Counted from the first letter of the stretch, positions 33,944-45,775 are shown. The stretch is 64,000 nucleotides of DNA from Oryza sativa Japonica Group (GCF_034140825.1 NC_089046.1:1750001-1814000), one strand, 5' to 3'. Made by a program: numbers and translations. Notes: generated from the letters alone by a model not told the origin.

Positions 33944-35411
33944 TCTGATCAGCATAGCTGTAGCTACCACTTAGAAGATGTAGTGTCGTTGCAGAAAATT
34001 ACCAGAAAATCTGGTAGAAATAATTTATACTGTTTGTACTCGTCGATTTATTAGAGGAATGCGTTTCTGAAACAAGACTGTACATGCGTATTTTACCTGT
34101 ATCGCAGAGTGCTGAATCTGATGGTGCACTGGTACAGTATAAGCCAGTTTCAGGTCTCTTTGTAAGCCTGTTTTACATTATCTTTCGCTTTTGCAGTACC
34201 GTCAATTCACCCCTGTAAGCCACATGGACTATGAGATTTCTGGGCCAGAATCTGAGGTAGACAGTGAGGTGTGGCTTGGCTGGGTGGCGCAGCGACGTGT
34301 GTGCTCAAGACTGGAGACACGGTTGATGCTGCCCGAGCTGAACACGTCGTGTTGACTCTCTCGAGAGGCGGACGGGTACGTGCCGCCCCTCCATCCATTC
34401 TAGCCTTCTAATCTAAAAGCATCCACGGGCTCTCTGGTGCGCTGCTTCTCGACTAGACGCCTCCTCCGGGGAACCTCGTACAGGGCGGCGCGGGCCACAG
34501 CTCCATATTCCGGTCGACGGCGAGTCCACGAAGCATCGGACGCCGGCGACGACACTGCAATCCGGCGGTCCTGGCAGCAGGTGAAAGGTGCGTGCTTTCT
34601 CCGCCTGAGAATGATTGGTTAATTCCCTTTGCAATTAACTTGCAAATTCTTTTTCTAATTTGTGCATCAAAATTTCCGGCCATATGGTGATTGTACATGT
34701 TGTATTGGACTTCTAGGCGCCGGATTGGCCAACTTCTAAATTTATGATGCTTTTGCGCATGACAAAAATGACAGATCATATTTATCCATTTACTTCATTC
34801 TAATGAAATAACTCCTAGTTAATTATCTTTAGGTTGCTCATAGAGTCATAGTTACTCAGGGTTGGGCTATCCGGCTATGCTGTACCGTTCTATATTCATT
34901 GATATTTTGCCTGCCCAATATTGTACGCGAAGTGCTACAGTTAACATGATCATCAATGATGCTAGGTGTCTGATTTCCCTGAAACATGTTAGGTTCATGA
35001 TGCTGATCTTTATTTATATACGAACTGTTATGTATGCTCTATCTGGTCAAGTCATGCTTGATAGTTGATACATCCTTTTGTTCTGAAGAATTCTAGTACA
35101 AATTTAGGTTTTTGAACAACAGGGCAATGTCAAAGGTTGCAATTGTTAGGTTAGCTTCAAATATACATTTGCAGCATAAACTGCCATGTCTCTGTCCAGT
35201 AGTTATGCCAATGTTTAACCTAGATTATTTCATTTACTTGAGGAAACATTTTTTTTGAATTTAGTTTCTCTACTCTCTGAACAATCCAACCTGGTACTGT
35301 TATCTGATTCTGTGAATTTTCTGAACTTTATACAGGGCCTATTTGGTGTAAGAATTTATATATCCGCCCACTCATTTAGTCATCTGCATCTTCTAAGTTG
35401 GGTGAAAAAAT
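33944..35411 (+). other. LIF2-like 3' UTR, then 5' leader and intron of the bZIP gene
   Basis: No protein-coding exon was recognised. A GC-rich leader-like block at about 34400-34580 ends at a possible donor (gcagcag|gtgaaagg). An acceptor with a good tract lies at tttatacag|ggcc (35335), so the bZIP gene likely has a ~0.75-kb leader intron. Transcript ends are inferred. Confidence 0.4.
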
Positions 35412-36092
35412 ATGGATGACGGGGAGATAGAGCTTTCCAGCCAAATGATGTTTCCAAATCCAGAGATTCCAACCAGCCTTGATGACTTCCTGCCAAGCAT
35501 CAGGACAACATGCACACACACTCATACTTGCAACCCGCCTGGTCCATCGGCAACAGAGCACACCCATACATGCTACCACACTCACACCCGTGTCTTCAGC
35601 TCAGATGATGATAGTTGTGGAGGTGACAAAGCCAAGCCAAAGAAGAGCCGCAAGCCATTGGGCAACCGCGAGGCTGTCCGCAAATACCGGCAGAAGAAGA
35701 AGGCTCATACAGCACACTTGGAAGAGGAAGTGAAGAGGCTCCGTGTCATTAACCAGCAGCTGGTGAAGAGGCTGCAAGGGCAGGCTGCACTTGAGGTGGA
35801 GGTGGTACGGTTGAGGTCGTTACTGGTGGATGTGCGATCGAGGATCAATGGTGCATTGGGTAGTTGCCCGATCCAAGCACAATGTGGAGTTGATAATGTT
35901 TTGGGTTGTGATGGAATGGCTCAGTGCTTTGCTGGAAAGCCGGAGTTGGGTGTGAGACAGAGTTGTGCACCTTCTACAGTGAATTGCCATATCAGCTCGG
36001 ATTCAGGGCAGAACCTGGTGGTGCCCCATGCTTTAAGCCCTAGCGATGTTATTGGAAGCTTCATGGTCTCATCTACCTCAAAGGATGAGTAG
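35412..36092 (+). CDS. OsbZIP50: F-group bZIP transcription factor (zinc-deficiency regulator type)
   Basis: The protein has 226 residues. A Cys/His-rich zinc-sensor motif, CTHTHTCNPPGPSATEHTH and then TCYHTHT (residues 34-59), marks the plant F-bZIP group (Arabidopsis bZIP19/23). The basic region GNREAVRKYRQKKKAH has Asn85 and Arg93 in the N-x7-R spacing. Leucines 103, 110 and 117 start the zipper, which continues in LEVEVVRLRSLLVDVR. F-bZIPs bind palindromic zinc-deficiency elements and switch on ZIP zinc-transporter genes. Zinc binding to the Cys/His motif turns them off when zinc is sufficient. All sensor Cys and His residues are present. I recall the rice member near this position (Os05g41540) being called OsbZIP50, a name also used for an unrelated ER-stress bZIP, so the symbol is tentative. 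Confidence 0.9.
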   Translation: MDDGEIELSSQMMFPNPEIPTSLDDFLPSIRTTCTHTHTCNPPGPSATEHTHTCYHTHTRVFSSDDDSCGGDKAKPKKSRKPLGNREAVRKYRQKKKAHTAHLEEEVKRLRVINQQLVKRLQGQAALEVEVVRLRSLLVDVRSRINGALGSCPIQAQCGVDNVLGCDGMAQCFAGKPELGVRQSCAPSTVNCHISSDSGQNLVVPHALSPSDVIGSFMVSSTSKDE

Positions 36093-36114
36093 ATATTGTA
36101 GGTATTATTTTGTT

Positions 36115-37585
36115 GAGTAAATTGCATATTGGTCCATGTTTTTTAACCATGGTTTCACATTGGACCACCATTAACTGAATGCTTTCACTTTACACCAGAT
36201 TTTATTACCAAAATGTATCACTTTGGACCAGTGGTCCACTTGCCAGTGTGGCTGAGGGGAAAAAAAAAAGGAAACTTCTCGGTTGGGAAGGAACCAGCGA
36301 GTCCGCTGACTCATCTCCTACCACACCGTTGATCTCTTTCCAACTTCACCCAACCATCTCATGGCGGTGTGGGCAGAGATCACGCTAAAGCCTTGGGGGC
36401 AACATGGGGAGCTTGTGACTGGAAAGACTCGTGTGGAGGTCGATGTTAGGCGACGTGAGCAAAGAGGAGCTCGTGTACGTCCAGGTACAGCAGAAGTCGA
36501 GTCACGGAGGCGACGGCGGTGGAGAGGAGCTTGAGCTCCGGGATGGCGCGCGGGCATCGGAGTAGCCGTGGAGATCGAGGTTGAACCGGGACGGCAGAGA
36601 GGAGCTTGAGCCCAAGTACGATGTGCTAGTGCTACTGAATATCGAGGTCAAGCGAGGTGCGACGACGGCGGAGAGGAGCTCTAGCTCGGGGACGACGTGC
36701 GGGCGTAGGTGAAGAACGAAGTCAAGCTAGCGAGGGCCGACGGCGGCGGAGAAGAGCTCGAGCTTGAGGACGGCACGCTGGGGCGACGGAGCCACGTAGG
36801 TCAAGCTGGGGTGGTGGATAGGAGCTCGAGCTCAAGGACAGCTTGTGGGTGCTGATGCCTGCTGGTGCCTGGAGGTCGACGTCGAGCGGGGGGAGACACG
36901 GCAGAGGTCAAGGCCGGGGGTGGCGCGTCGGCATGGGACTATGGGAGAGTTCGAGGTCAAGACGGGGCATCAACGTCGAGCGGGGAGAGACACGGCAGAG
37001 GTCAAGGCCGGGGGTGGCGCGCCGACATGGGACTATGGGAGAGCTCGAGGTCAAGACGGGGCATGACGACAGCGGAGATTGAAATCGAGACTGGGAAATG
37101 CGTGTGTGCGGGAACAGGCGGAAGTCGAGGTCGAGCCACCGGACGACATCGGCGGAGATTGAAATCAAGCCAGGGAATGGCGTGCGAGTGCGGGCGGAAG
37201 TCGAGATCAAGCCACCAGACATCGAGCTTGAGCCTGAGACCGGCCGGCACGACGGGAACAAAAGTCGAGCTAGTGTGACGCCGTGTTGGCGGAGGTTGAC
37301 CCCGTGCTGGCTGGACTACGAGCTTGAGATGCGCGGGCGTCAGCTCTGTTATATATGCTCGAGCTCTCTTAGGCGTCGTGGTCTTTGTGGTCTACAGCCA
37401 TCGATGAAAACAGTTGGAGATGATCAGATAGGGATGAGAGATTGGCTCTGAGAGACTGACTATGGGCCATACGCCCAAAGTGAAAGGTTTTGGTATAAAA
37501 TCTGGCCTAAGGTGAAAACATTATATTAAGGGTAGCCCAAAGTGAAACCATGGTAAAAAAATATAGTCCAACATGTAATTTACTC
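36115..37585. mobile_element. Non-autonomous MULE, 1.47 kb, in the bZIP 3' flank
   Basis: It starts GAGTAAATTGC and ends AATTTACTC, flanked by the exact 9-bp duplication TATTTTGTT (36106-36114 and 37586-37594). Inverted arms of about 120 bp share phrases such as taccatggtttcac and ccagattttat. The core is GC-rich and built of direct repeats: a ~94-bp unit at about 36881 and 36975 (gtcgagcgggg ... gaggtcaagacggggcat) and a ~83-bp unit at about 37073 and 37155 (cggagattgaaatc). It has no recognised domain. It begins 23 bp after the bZIP stop codon, probably inside that gene's original 3' UTR. Confidence 0.92.
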
Positions 37586-38139
37586 TATTTTGTTTCTAGC
37601 CTTTTTATCAGAAGATAAGACAGTAGTATTACAGTGCCGTGGAGCCTGGAGGGTTGATGCCTCGTTTCCTAGGTGGCATTTTACCCCTGAAATCTGGTGC
37701 AAGTTAGTAATTAGTTTTCAGGTTCATTATCAAATACAAATTTTTGGTTTCTACGTAGTGTAAAATGTCTTTGGTTTCTATGCAGTGTAAAATACACATT
37801 TCCCCCTCTTTTCCAGAGATAATGTTCAGTTTTAGGAATTTGTGTTTTAGGAGCTGTTAATTCTGAGCATTTCCTTCTTTTGCAGATACTCTGTCCAATT
37901 CTGTGAGTGGTTGGGTGTGATATTCTGTAGTTGTTAACTATGCACTTTTACTTCTTTTGTAGAGATGATGTTCTGTTTTTGGAAAGATATTTAGGAGCTG
38001 CATGACTCATGAATCCGATGGCTGTATAATATTTTCTGCGTGCCAAATCTCATGATTTTTCCAACTCATTAACTGGATTAGGACACAAATCTGCAACAGT
38101 CAGCTGGAGATCCCTGATGAGCAGCACAAACCGGTCCTG
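37586..38139. other. Flank beyond the MULE, no gene recognised
   Basis: It may contain the displaced original 3' UTR of the bZIP gene. gtttctacgtagtgtaaaat / gtttctatgcagtgtaaaat is a short direct repeat at about 37747 and 37779. Confidence 0.35.
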
Positions 38140-39497
38140 AAACTGTTCAAATACAACAAGAACAAATCTATTATCTTATTAAAGTAATAGAAAAAGAAGC
38201 CACCACATTTGTTCTCACGGCCTAGAAATTACCACGTTAATCGAAGAAAATAAGAAAAATAAAAAAGGCAAGCGGAGAAGGATATGTTAATAGCATGAAA
38301 ATATGAAAAGAAATAGTAAAGCAATCAATCGGACAAGGATTCATGGAAACTGTAAAAGTGTCAAACATCAATAAGAAACAGACTTAGTGTGTGGAAACGG
38401 AAATACAACGATACAAGTAAAAATAGACTCCGGTCACAGTGCATTAGTATCGTTTAGAGTCCAAAAGTAAAAAAAAACAAAACTATTTAAAATACCTGAA
38501 ATTCAAAATATAACTAACTATTGCAAGAAGAATCTATGTATAAATACAATTTATACTAATATGAAATTACAATTATTTTTTTTAGGAAATCTAAACATTG
38601 AGACCAGAGTTATATAGAATTTACTTAAAAAAGAGTCCATATAAAAATATAATTTAAAAATATCTGAAATTCCTAATTAAAAAAAAAGAAATATTCAAAG
38701 AGAAGACTAGACTCCATGTATATACAATGTAGAACTAATTAAAATTTGGAACTAAAGTTAGAGTCCATAAAGAAACAAAATTTAGAAATAACTAATATTT
38801 GGAATTAAAAAATAAAAAATATTGAAAGAATATTTTAGATTCATTATGGAAATACAATTTACAAATAACAGAAATTCAGAATTAAAAGAAATATGGGAAG
38901 AGGAGTCTAGAGTTCATATAGTAATACAATTTAAAAATAATTGGAATTCAAAATTAAAAATAAGAAATACTTATTGAAAGAAAGGTTTAGAGTCCATATG
39001 GAAATAAAATTTATAAATAATAGAACATTTAAATTAGAAAATAAGAAATATTTTTAAATTAGAAAATAAGAAATATTGGAAGAGGAGTCTGGAATCCATA
39101 TAGAAATCCAATTTAGAAATTACAAAAATTCAAAATTTAAAAATAGTTAGTAACTATCACGTATATACAATACAATATGAATATTATATGTGATATACAA
39201 TACAATATGAATATTACATATTGGTTGGTGCTGTTAAGTTAGTACAAAATTTAAAATTATGTTGCTATTTTAATATATTTTAATTATATTATGTGAAAAT
39301 ATATGCTACTATGTGAAAAAAAATAATGATATACAATACAATAAAAATATCACACATTTGTTAGTTCAACCAAGAATTTAAAATTATGTTGTCATTTTAA
39401 TATATTTTAATAATAAAATATGAAAATATTTAAGCTAATATATGAGAAAAAAATTTAACGATACTAGCCGTGCAATCTGCGCGGGCCACCATGCTAA
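38140..39497 (+). repeat. Degenerate tandem-repeat tract ending in a possible Helitron 3' end
   Basis: A unit of about 90-110 bp recurs at least six times between about 38500 and 39130 (agagtccatatagaaataca, caatttaaaaataa, ggaattcaaaattaaaaat, gggaagaggagtct). The tract then repeats gatatacaatacaatatgaatat. It ends in a GCCGTGCAATCTGCGCGGGC hairpin-like sequence followed by CACCATGCTAA (39494-39497). This resembles the hairpin plus CTRR end of rice Helitrons. The 5' end was not found and the base after CTAA is A, not T, so the Helitron call is weak. Confidence 0.45.
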
Positions 39498-39790
39498 ATT
39501 TTTTTTTTTTTGACAACAGAGGTACACAAGCAACTCCAACTTCATTTCAGACGTACACAGAAAACAGGTACACCGTACACGAACACCTTTACTCATAGGC
39601 GTGCAAGACCAAGTACTCCATTCACATCGCATACACATAAAAACTCATAAATCTCACGCAAACAAGAACATCATAAAAATAAATATAAAATATAAGATAC
39701 TAAAATAACCAGAGCAAAGGAGATCACTAAGATGATTCACTCATAGTTATACGAAAAGAAAGAAGCAACAGAGAGCTCAACCACAATGTT

Positions 39791-39994
39791 TCAGTTCCAG
39801 ACAAACGCTGCGACGGCGAGCACAGCGGCAGCAACAGCAAGTGAGCAGCTCCCACCGGCGGCCATGGGGCCCGTCGCCGCCGCGCCGTTGTTGGACGATC
39901 CGCTGTACTGGGCGGTGGCATCCTCAAAACAGCTGACGATGCATACGACGAACAGCACGAGCGCAATGACCGGCTTGGGAGAAGAACGCTCCAT
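39791..39994 (-). CDS. Small secreted, GPI-anchor-like peptide (AGP-peptide-like)
   Basis: A 67-residue product. Residues about 8-28 form a signal peptide (ALVLFVVCIVSCFEDATA, likely cut before Gln29). A 20-residue Ser/Gly/Asn/Ala-rich middle (YSGSSNNGAAATGPMAAGG) follows. A hydrophobic C-terminal tail (SLAVAAAVLAVAAFVW) after the small residues GGSC looks like a GPI-attachment signal. This is the plan of arabinogalactan peptides, which sit on the outer plasma membrane. However, the typical Ala-Pro/Ser-Pro glycosylation motifs are missing, with only Pro43 in the mature part. It may be a GPI-anchored peptide of another kind. The ATG at 39994 is the only one ahead of the signal peptide. Confidence 0.65.
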   Translation of the reverse strand: MERSSPKPVIALVLFVVCIVSCFEDATAQYSGSSNNGAAATGPMAAGGSCSLAVAAAVLAVAAFVWN

Positions 39995-40602
39995 CTTGTT
40001 CTGCTTTTGCTTGCCTGTTCAGAGTTCAGATCTCAGAGCTGAGACGATACACTTGAGCATTTCGCTCAAATTGACAGGATTTATATAGAATTGCCTCAAG
40101 TTGACATGGTAAACATAGTACACAGATGCACAATACAAGTTTGTCCATTTCTCTACATCGTGTTCTGCTCGCCAGGATGAGTTGGGTTTGATCTGGACGG
40201 CTGGTTTGTTGCTGCATATTCGTCTGAAAAATTCAACAAGCAGATGAGGTGCTGGCTTTGTTTCTGATGCTAGAGTTCCTTCCTTTTTGTCACTTGTAAG
40301 TTGTAACTTTCACTATCCATACAACAAACGTAACAAAATTTCCTTTTCAGAGAACAAAACTGATGATCTGATTGACAACGTCAGTTCTTATGTGTGTTGG
40401 TCGCATCGCATTTATCAATGAGCTTAGATGATGCCTATGTTCAGCTGATGCCTGATGCCATCAGCCACAGCCATGTCGATACGCTGGCTGATTAGCTGAT
40501 CGATGACTCCAATGTAAGCATGGAAACCACCTAGTACATCATATGGCACTCCGGTGATGAGAGGAGTTCGTGTTTTCTTGGGGCGCTGCGTTGCTGGAGT
40601 TC
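39995..40602. promoter_or_regulatory. Divergent promoter region between the small peptide and GRAS genes
   Basis: About 600 bp separate the minus-strand peptide gene and the plus-strand GRAS gene, so their promoters share this space. No clear TATA box was assigned. Confidence 0.4.
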
Positions 40603-42270
40603 ATGGGGCCAGCCGCGCCGCCGTCCGAAGCCGCCGCGGCGGCCGACGATGTGGTGCTCCCGTACATCTCGCGTATTCTCATGGAGGAGGACATCGACGA
40701 CGACATGTTCTTCTGCCTGTACCCCGACCACCCCGCTCTCCTCGAGGCGCAGCAGCCGTTCGCCCAGATCCTCTCCTCCTCCTCCGGCATCGCCGGTGAG
40801 GTGAACAGTGCACCCATGGAGGATTCTGCTGCCTTGATGATGCAGGGGAGCGGCAATGGTAGGGGACGGAAGGGTAGTAAGCATGGCGGGGACGAGCTGG
40901 AGGCCGAGGTGGGCAGGGCGAGCAAACTGATGGCCACGCCGGAGGAGGAGGACGACGACGACGATGGCGTCGGCGAGATGTTGGAGAAGATGATGCTCAA
41001 CGGGGACGAGGAGATGAACGCGCCACGCGTCCCCGCGGAGAAAAACGGCGGGAAGGCGGCGCGGCGGAAGAGGAGGCAGGGCAAGGGGGAGGTGGTGGAC
41101 CTGCGCGAGCTGCTCATGTCGTGCGCGCAGGCGGTGGCATCGGGCAACCGCCGGAGCGCCGGCGAACTCCTGGAGCAGATCAAGCGGCACTCGTCGCCGA
41201 CAGGGGACGCCACCGAGCGGCTGGCGCATTACTTCGCCGACGGCCTGGAGGCGCGGCTGGCCGGCGCGGCGAGCCTGGAGCACCGGCTGCTCGCGTCCGC
41301 GGAGGAGCGCGCGTCGGCCATGGAGTTGCTGGAAGCGTACCAGGTGTTCATGGCGGCGTGCTGCTTCAAGTGGGTGGCGTTCACGTTCGCCAACATGGCC
41401 ATCCTCCGCGCGGCGGAAGGGAGGAGCAAGGTGCACATCGTGGACTACGGCGGTCAGTACCACGGCCTCCAGTGGCCATCCTTGCTGCAGCGGCTGGCGG
41501 AGAGGGAAGGCGGGCCACCGGAGGTGAGGATGACGCTCGTCGGCCACCCGCAGCCAGGTTTCCGGCCAGCCCGACGGCTCGAGAGGACGGGGCGCCGGCT
41601 CAGCAACTGCGCGCGCGCGTTCGGGCTCCCATTCAAGTTCCGCGCCGTGGCGGCGGCGAGGTGGGAGACGGTCACCGCCGAGGACGTCGTCGGCGTCGAC
41701 CACGACGAGGCGGCGGTCGTCGTGAACGACGTGCTCAGCCTGGGCACCCTGATGGACGAGAGCGGCGTGTTCGACGACCCGAGCCCTCGGGACACGGTCC
41801 TCGGCAGCATCCGCGACATGCGCCCGGCGGTGTTCGTCCAGGCCGTGGTGAACGGCGCCCACGGCGCGCCCTTCTTCCCGACGAGGTTCCGGGAGGCGCT
41901 CTTCTTCTTCTCGGCGCTGTTCGACATGCTGGACGCGACGACGCCGGAGGAGGGGAGCCACCTGCGGGCGGTGCTGGAGAGGGACGTGCTGAGGCGGGCG
42001 GCGGTGGGGGTGATCGCCGGGGAAGGGGCGGAGCGGGTGGAGCGGCCGGAGACGTACAGGCGGTGGCAGGCGAGGAATCGGCGCGCGGGGCTGAGACAGG
42101 TGGCGGTGGAGGCCGACGTGGTGGAGGCGGTGAGGCGCAGGGTGAGGAGGCGGCATCACGAGGAATTCGTGATCGAGGAGGATGCAGGGTGGTTGCTGCA
42201 GGGGTGGAAGGGGCGCATCCTGTATGCTCACTCGGCGTGGGTCGTGGCAGAGGATGGTGCGCACTAGCAA
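40603..42270 (+). CDS. GRAS transcriptional regulator, LISCL subfamily
   Basis: Intronless, 555 residues from the ATG at 40603. An in-frame stop lies upstream at 40558. The N-terminus carries the LISCL motif VLPYISRILMEEDIDDDMF and QPFAQIL. An acidic stretch (EEEDDDDDG) and a basic patch (KAARRKRRQGKG, likely NLS) follow. The GRAS domain (about 163-550) has LHR1 (VVDLRELLMSCAQAVASGN), VHIVDY at 277-282 (a VHIID variant) with GLQWPSLLQRLA, the PFYRE region (PFFPTRFREALFFFSALFDM) and the SAW motif WKGRILYAHSAWV (Trp546). LISCL proteins are transcription co-activators first described from lily meiotic anthers and linked to stress and auxin responses. The N-terminal region is shorter than in most members (usually 600-800 residues in total). 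Confidence 0.92.
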
Positions 42271-42427
42271 CTAGCCGCCATGACGGTGTTCGTGTGTACT
42301 GGGAATGCTTGTTTGCTGTTGGATCAGTGGAGTTTATGGTCTTTGGATTGTTTCATATCCCTGCAGCAACTAGCGTTGGAGAGCTCACAGTAGTAACAAC
42401 AAGCTTAGTGGCAATAATCCTTTCAGC

Positions 42428-42600
42428 TGCTTCAGCACAAGACGAGCTTCCATTGTCCACCAATGAATGACTAATGTAATATACCAGGAAAACCATAACG
42501 GCATAACCACTAGCTTCCTTTCAGCACAAGACGAGCTTCCATTGCCATTTGTCCACCAATGAACGACCAACCAATGTAATAATACCAGGAAAACCACAGA
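42428..42600. repeat. Direct duplication in the GRAS 3' flank
   Basis: The block tcagcacaagacgagcttcc, ccaccaatga and taccaggaaaacca occurs twice (about 42428-42500 and 42522-42600) with small insertions, including the GRAS gene's likely 3' UTR. It is a local tandem duplication of about 95 bp. Confidence 0.75.
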
Positions 42601-43394
42601 CCAGACCACATAACCACAGATTAGAGTTCAGTCCTTGAAGATTGCTGAAGTTCGATGCTGATCCCACGGGATCTTTCAACTGTTGGCGTTACAGCCTTTC
42701 TTTCTTTGGTGCTTAGCTTGGGCAACGTACAGGTACAGGCACCGCCCATATTTCTGCAGTTCTGCTCTTTCTGAAGCTTATTGGGCGAAAGATATTGCCG
42801 TGTCAACATTAGTGACCACTGACCAGCCAACACAACATAAGATACTTCTCACCGAGATCACCCCAACACACACACACACAACTCAAAAACTTGAAGAAAC
42901 CGGTGCCCCCTCCACTTTTATCCGGGCTTGGGACCGGCACTGGCAGTGTTAGGCACCCCCCTACCCCCAAACATAACACCCCAACACGTCAAGTGAAAAA
43001 ACAATTGGAGCACCTCTGACTGTTAAACAGTATGAAGTTAGTGAGTATAAAGAATAGATCGAGTTAGCTACCCATAGCCCATCATAGCATCTACCAACAT
43101 CAAGGAGAGCAAAAACGTCGAATAAAGCAACTATCGTCATAATCAAATACTAGTAATTCACCACAAGCAACCTAGGCAGAAGGAGCTATATATAACCATA
43201 CCGACGAAAATAAACAAATGCAAATGCAGTTTGCATTAGACTAACAATGCAAATGCGCATAGAAAAACAGACTAACTACCACCACTAGGTTCCGGTAATT
43301 ATACTAGTATATGCTAGTTTGCCAAACAGGCAGATAACATAAACTAAGTTCAACATCTAAGGATAACTGGAACGCTACGCTAATAAATTTAGCT

Positions 43395-45775
43395 AAAACC
43401 AAATTTTCCGAATGAAATCGTCTTATCATTGATTAACCGATTTTCTGTGATAAATTTTTAGCATCCGACAAGTGGAAGTCCATACTCAATATTGCCTTCA
43501 AAGGATATACATGAAATACAAAGTCAGCACAAGTGCATTTTCAGAACTTAGGACATTCAACATGGTTAATACTCCCAACACATAATTTAGGATATTCAAC
43601 ATGGTTAAATACCACAACACATATCTCAATTATTAGTGTACTATGCAAAGAAAAAAATTAGATTGAGCATGGCGACGTTACGGAGTAAAAATTATGTTCG
43701 GATTATATATTCCCTAAATAAATGTTAGCTCATGTAAACAAACTGACAGAAGGTATATGCCAATCAATACACACACAAAAGGGAAGATATTATAAGAACA
43801 AGTTATCATTTTAATAATATTTAATTTAATTACATATTCATCATCCTGTTAAAGATCATATCAAACCACGTTTGAATGGATAAGTTGAAAATATTTTAAA
43901 TAATATAGATTCAAAACTATGTGCACTATATTAAATTTAATTCCATATCCATCACCCTATTAAGTAACTTACTAAATCAGAACTGTAGTGCATCAAAGGA
44001 AATAGCTGAAGAAAACACGACATAAATCAGAAGAAACTTGGCAAATGATCAAGTCATAATAAAATTACATTAATGTAAGCATTTTAAGTGTATCACATTG
44101 CAAAAAACATTTTGAAGACATCTTCTGATATGTACTTTATGCACAATAATAGGAGGTAAATCAACGATAACCACACAGAATGGGCAATGACACACGAAAT
44201 ATGATTAAACAAACATGAGCTGGTAAAAGAAAACTAAATACATAATTACTAGCTCAGCAATTTCCATAAAAAAAACATACAAACACTATATCTATTTGAC
44301 CTCAATCTCATGAATTACTAGATCTTCACAAGTATTCGCATAGTAACACAACATATATTGACATCAAATAAATAAACATCAGAAAGCAACCATAGAACAT
44401 GGATATGATACTTTCTAGCCTTTGGAACAGAATGCAGATGGAAAACTAATTAGCAAGAATGAAATGTTAATCACGCGAACAAAATTTAGTAAAAAACAAT
44501 TTTTGGGAATGAAATCATCTTATCGTCATGCAAATGATCATTTTTACTAAATTCCAAACATCTGACAACTAGAAGTCCATACTGTAACATGAAAAAGACA
44601 ATATTTGGCAGAAAGCTCATGTAAAATATATTCTCACACAACTGAAATCATCTGGTGCCAGTGGATTTCAGAATTTAGGACATTTAACATGATTAATACT
44701 TGTACATTCCAACACATACAACTCTAAATTAGCACCTTATTATGCAAAGCAACTAAATTTGGATTGAGCGTGTATAGCAATCACTATTAACAACATTAAA
44801 AATGTTAGGATTAGATTTTCCTAAAATAACTGTTACTAGGTCATGTTTACAAACTGACGGAGCATATATAGCAACATTATTAACACAGTAAAGAAAATGT
44901 TAGGATTAGATTTTCCCTAAATAAATCTTACTAGGTCATGCACACAAACTGATAGAACGTACTTACGTACATGCCGACACACACATAAGGGTAAGGCATT
45001 AAGAGAACAAGTTATCAATTTTTAATAATATTCAATTTAATTGCATGTTCTAAATCCTGTTAAAGATCATATCAATTCAGGAGTCAGGTGGTGGAAAGGA
45101 TAGGTTTAATAAGTAGCTATATAGATTCAGGAGTCAGGACTATGTGCATTATATTTAATTAAATCCATCATCTTGTTAAAGTAACTACGAAGACTATCAG
45201 AACAGTACTGCATCAAAGCTTGGTTAGGGATCAAGTCATTATCAAAATGATATTAATGTAAGCATTTTAGGTGTATATCACACTTAAAACCATTTTAAAG
45301 TCATTTTCTGATATGTACTTTAAGCACTTTCAATATGTCGTACGTCACTGCACTCTAATAGGAAGTAAATCAAAGAATAACCAAAAAGCATTGGCACATG
45401 CAATATAATTAAACAAAATTCTTGCAGGAGCTAAAGTAAAAGAAAACTCTAATTAAACCAAATTAGCCGCCTTATCGCCTTATTTATAAAAACGCGAAAG
45501 GTGTGAAGGCATCAAAGCTTTTAATAGCAATACAAATGGCAGCTACTAGCTTAGTAATGCCTAGAAAGAACACACACAAACAGTATTTATTTGAACTTGT
45601 ATCTCATGCATTACTAGACATAGACACAAGTAATGGCACAGTAATTGCATTGACGTCAAACAAGCAACCATAGAACATTGATACGATATTTCTAATATTT
45701 GGTTATGCAGATGGAAAACAAACAATCTGGGAATTAATAATTAGCAAGAAAAAAAATGAAATGTTAAGGCGCTAG
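43395..45775. repeat. Diverged tandem duplication, two copies of ~1.1-1.3 kb
   Basis: Copy 1 (about 43395-44480) and copy 2 (about 44485-45775) share an ordered series of blocks: aatgaaatc(g/a)tcttatc, agaagtccatactg-like, acat(g)gttaatac, tatgcaaag, attgagc, ttccctaaataaat, gagaacaagttatca, taaagatcatatcaa, gtaagcattttaggtgtat, tctgatatgtactttaagca and gcaaccatagaaca. The order is kept with indels, which indicates an old direct duplication. Confidence 0.75.

Noticed and set aside
36843-37278. Frames of 73-137 codons with repeated GRRHGRGQG-like peptides
   Set aside because: Internal direct repeats of the MULE core; present in several frames and not a protein.
40570-40602. GTG-initiated N-terminal extension of the GRAS frame
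   Set aside because: A non-ATG start is unlikely; the ATG at 40603 precedes the conserved LISCL motif and an in-frame stop lies at 40558.
40531-42270. 579-codon open frame antisense to the GRAS gene
   Set aside because: Arg/Pro/His-rich by-product of high third-position GC on the other strand; the sense frame has all GRAS motifs.
41121-42470. 449-codon plus-strand frame overlapping the GRAS gene
   Set aside because: Gly/Arg-rich shifted frame of the same coding sequence, with no domain.
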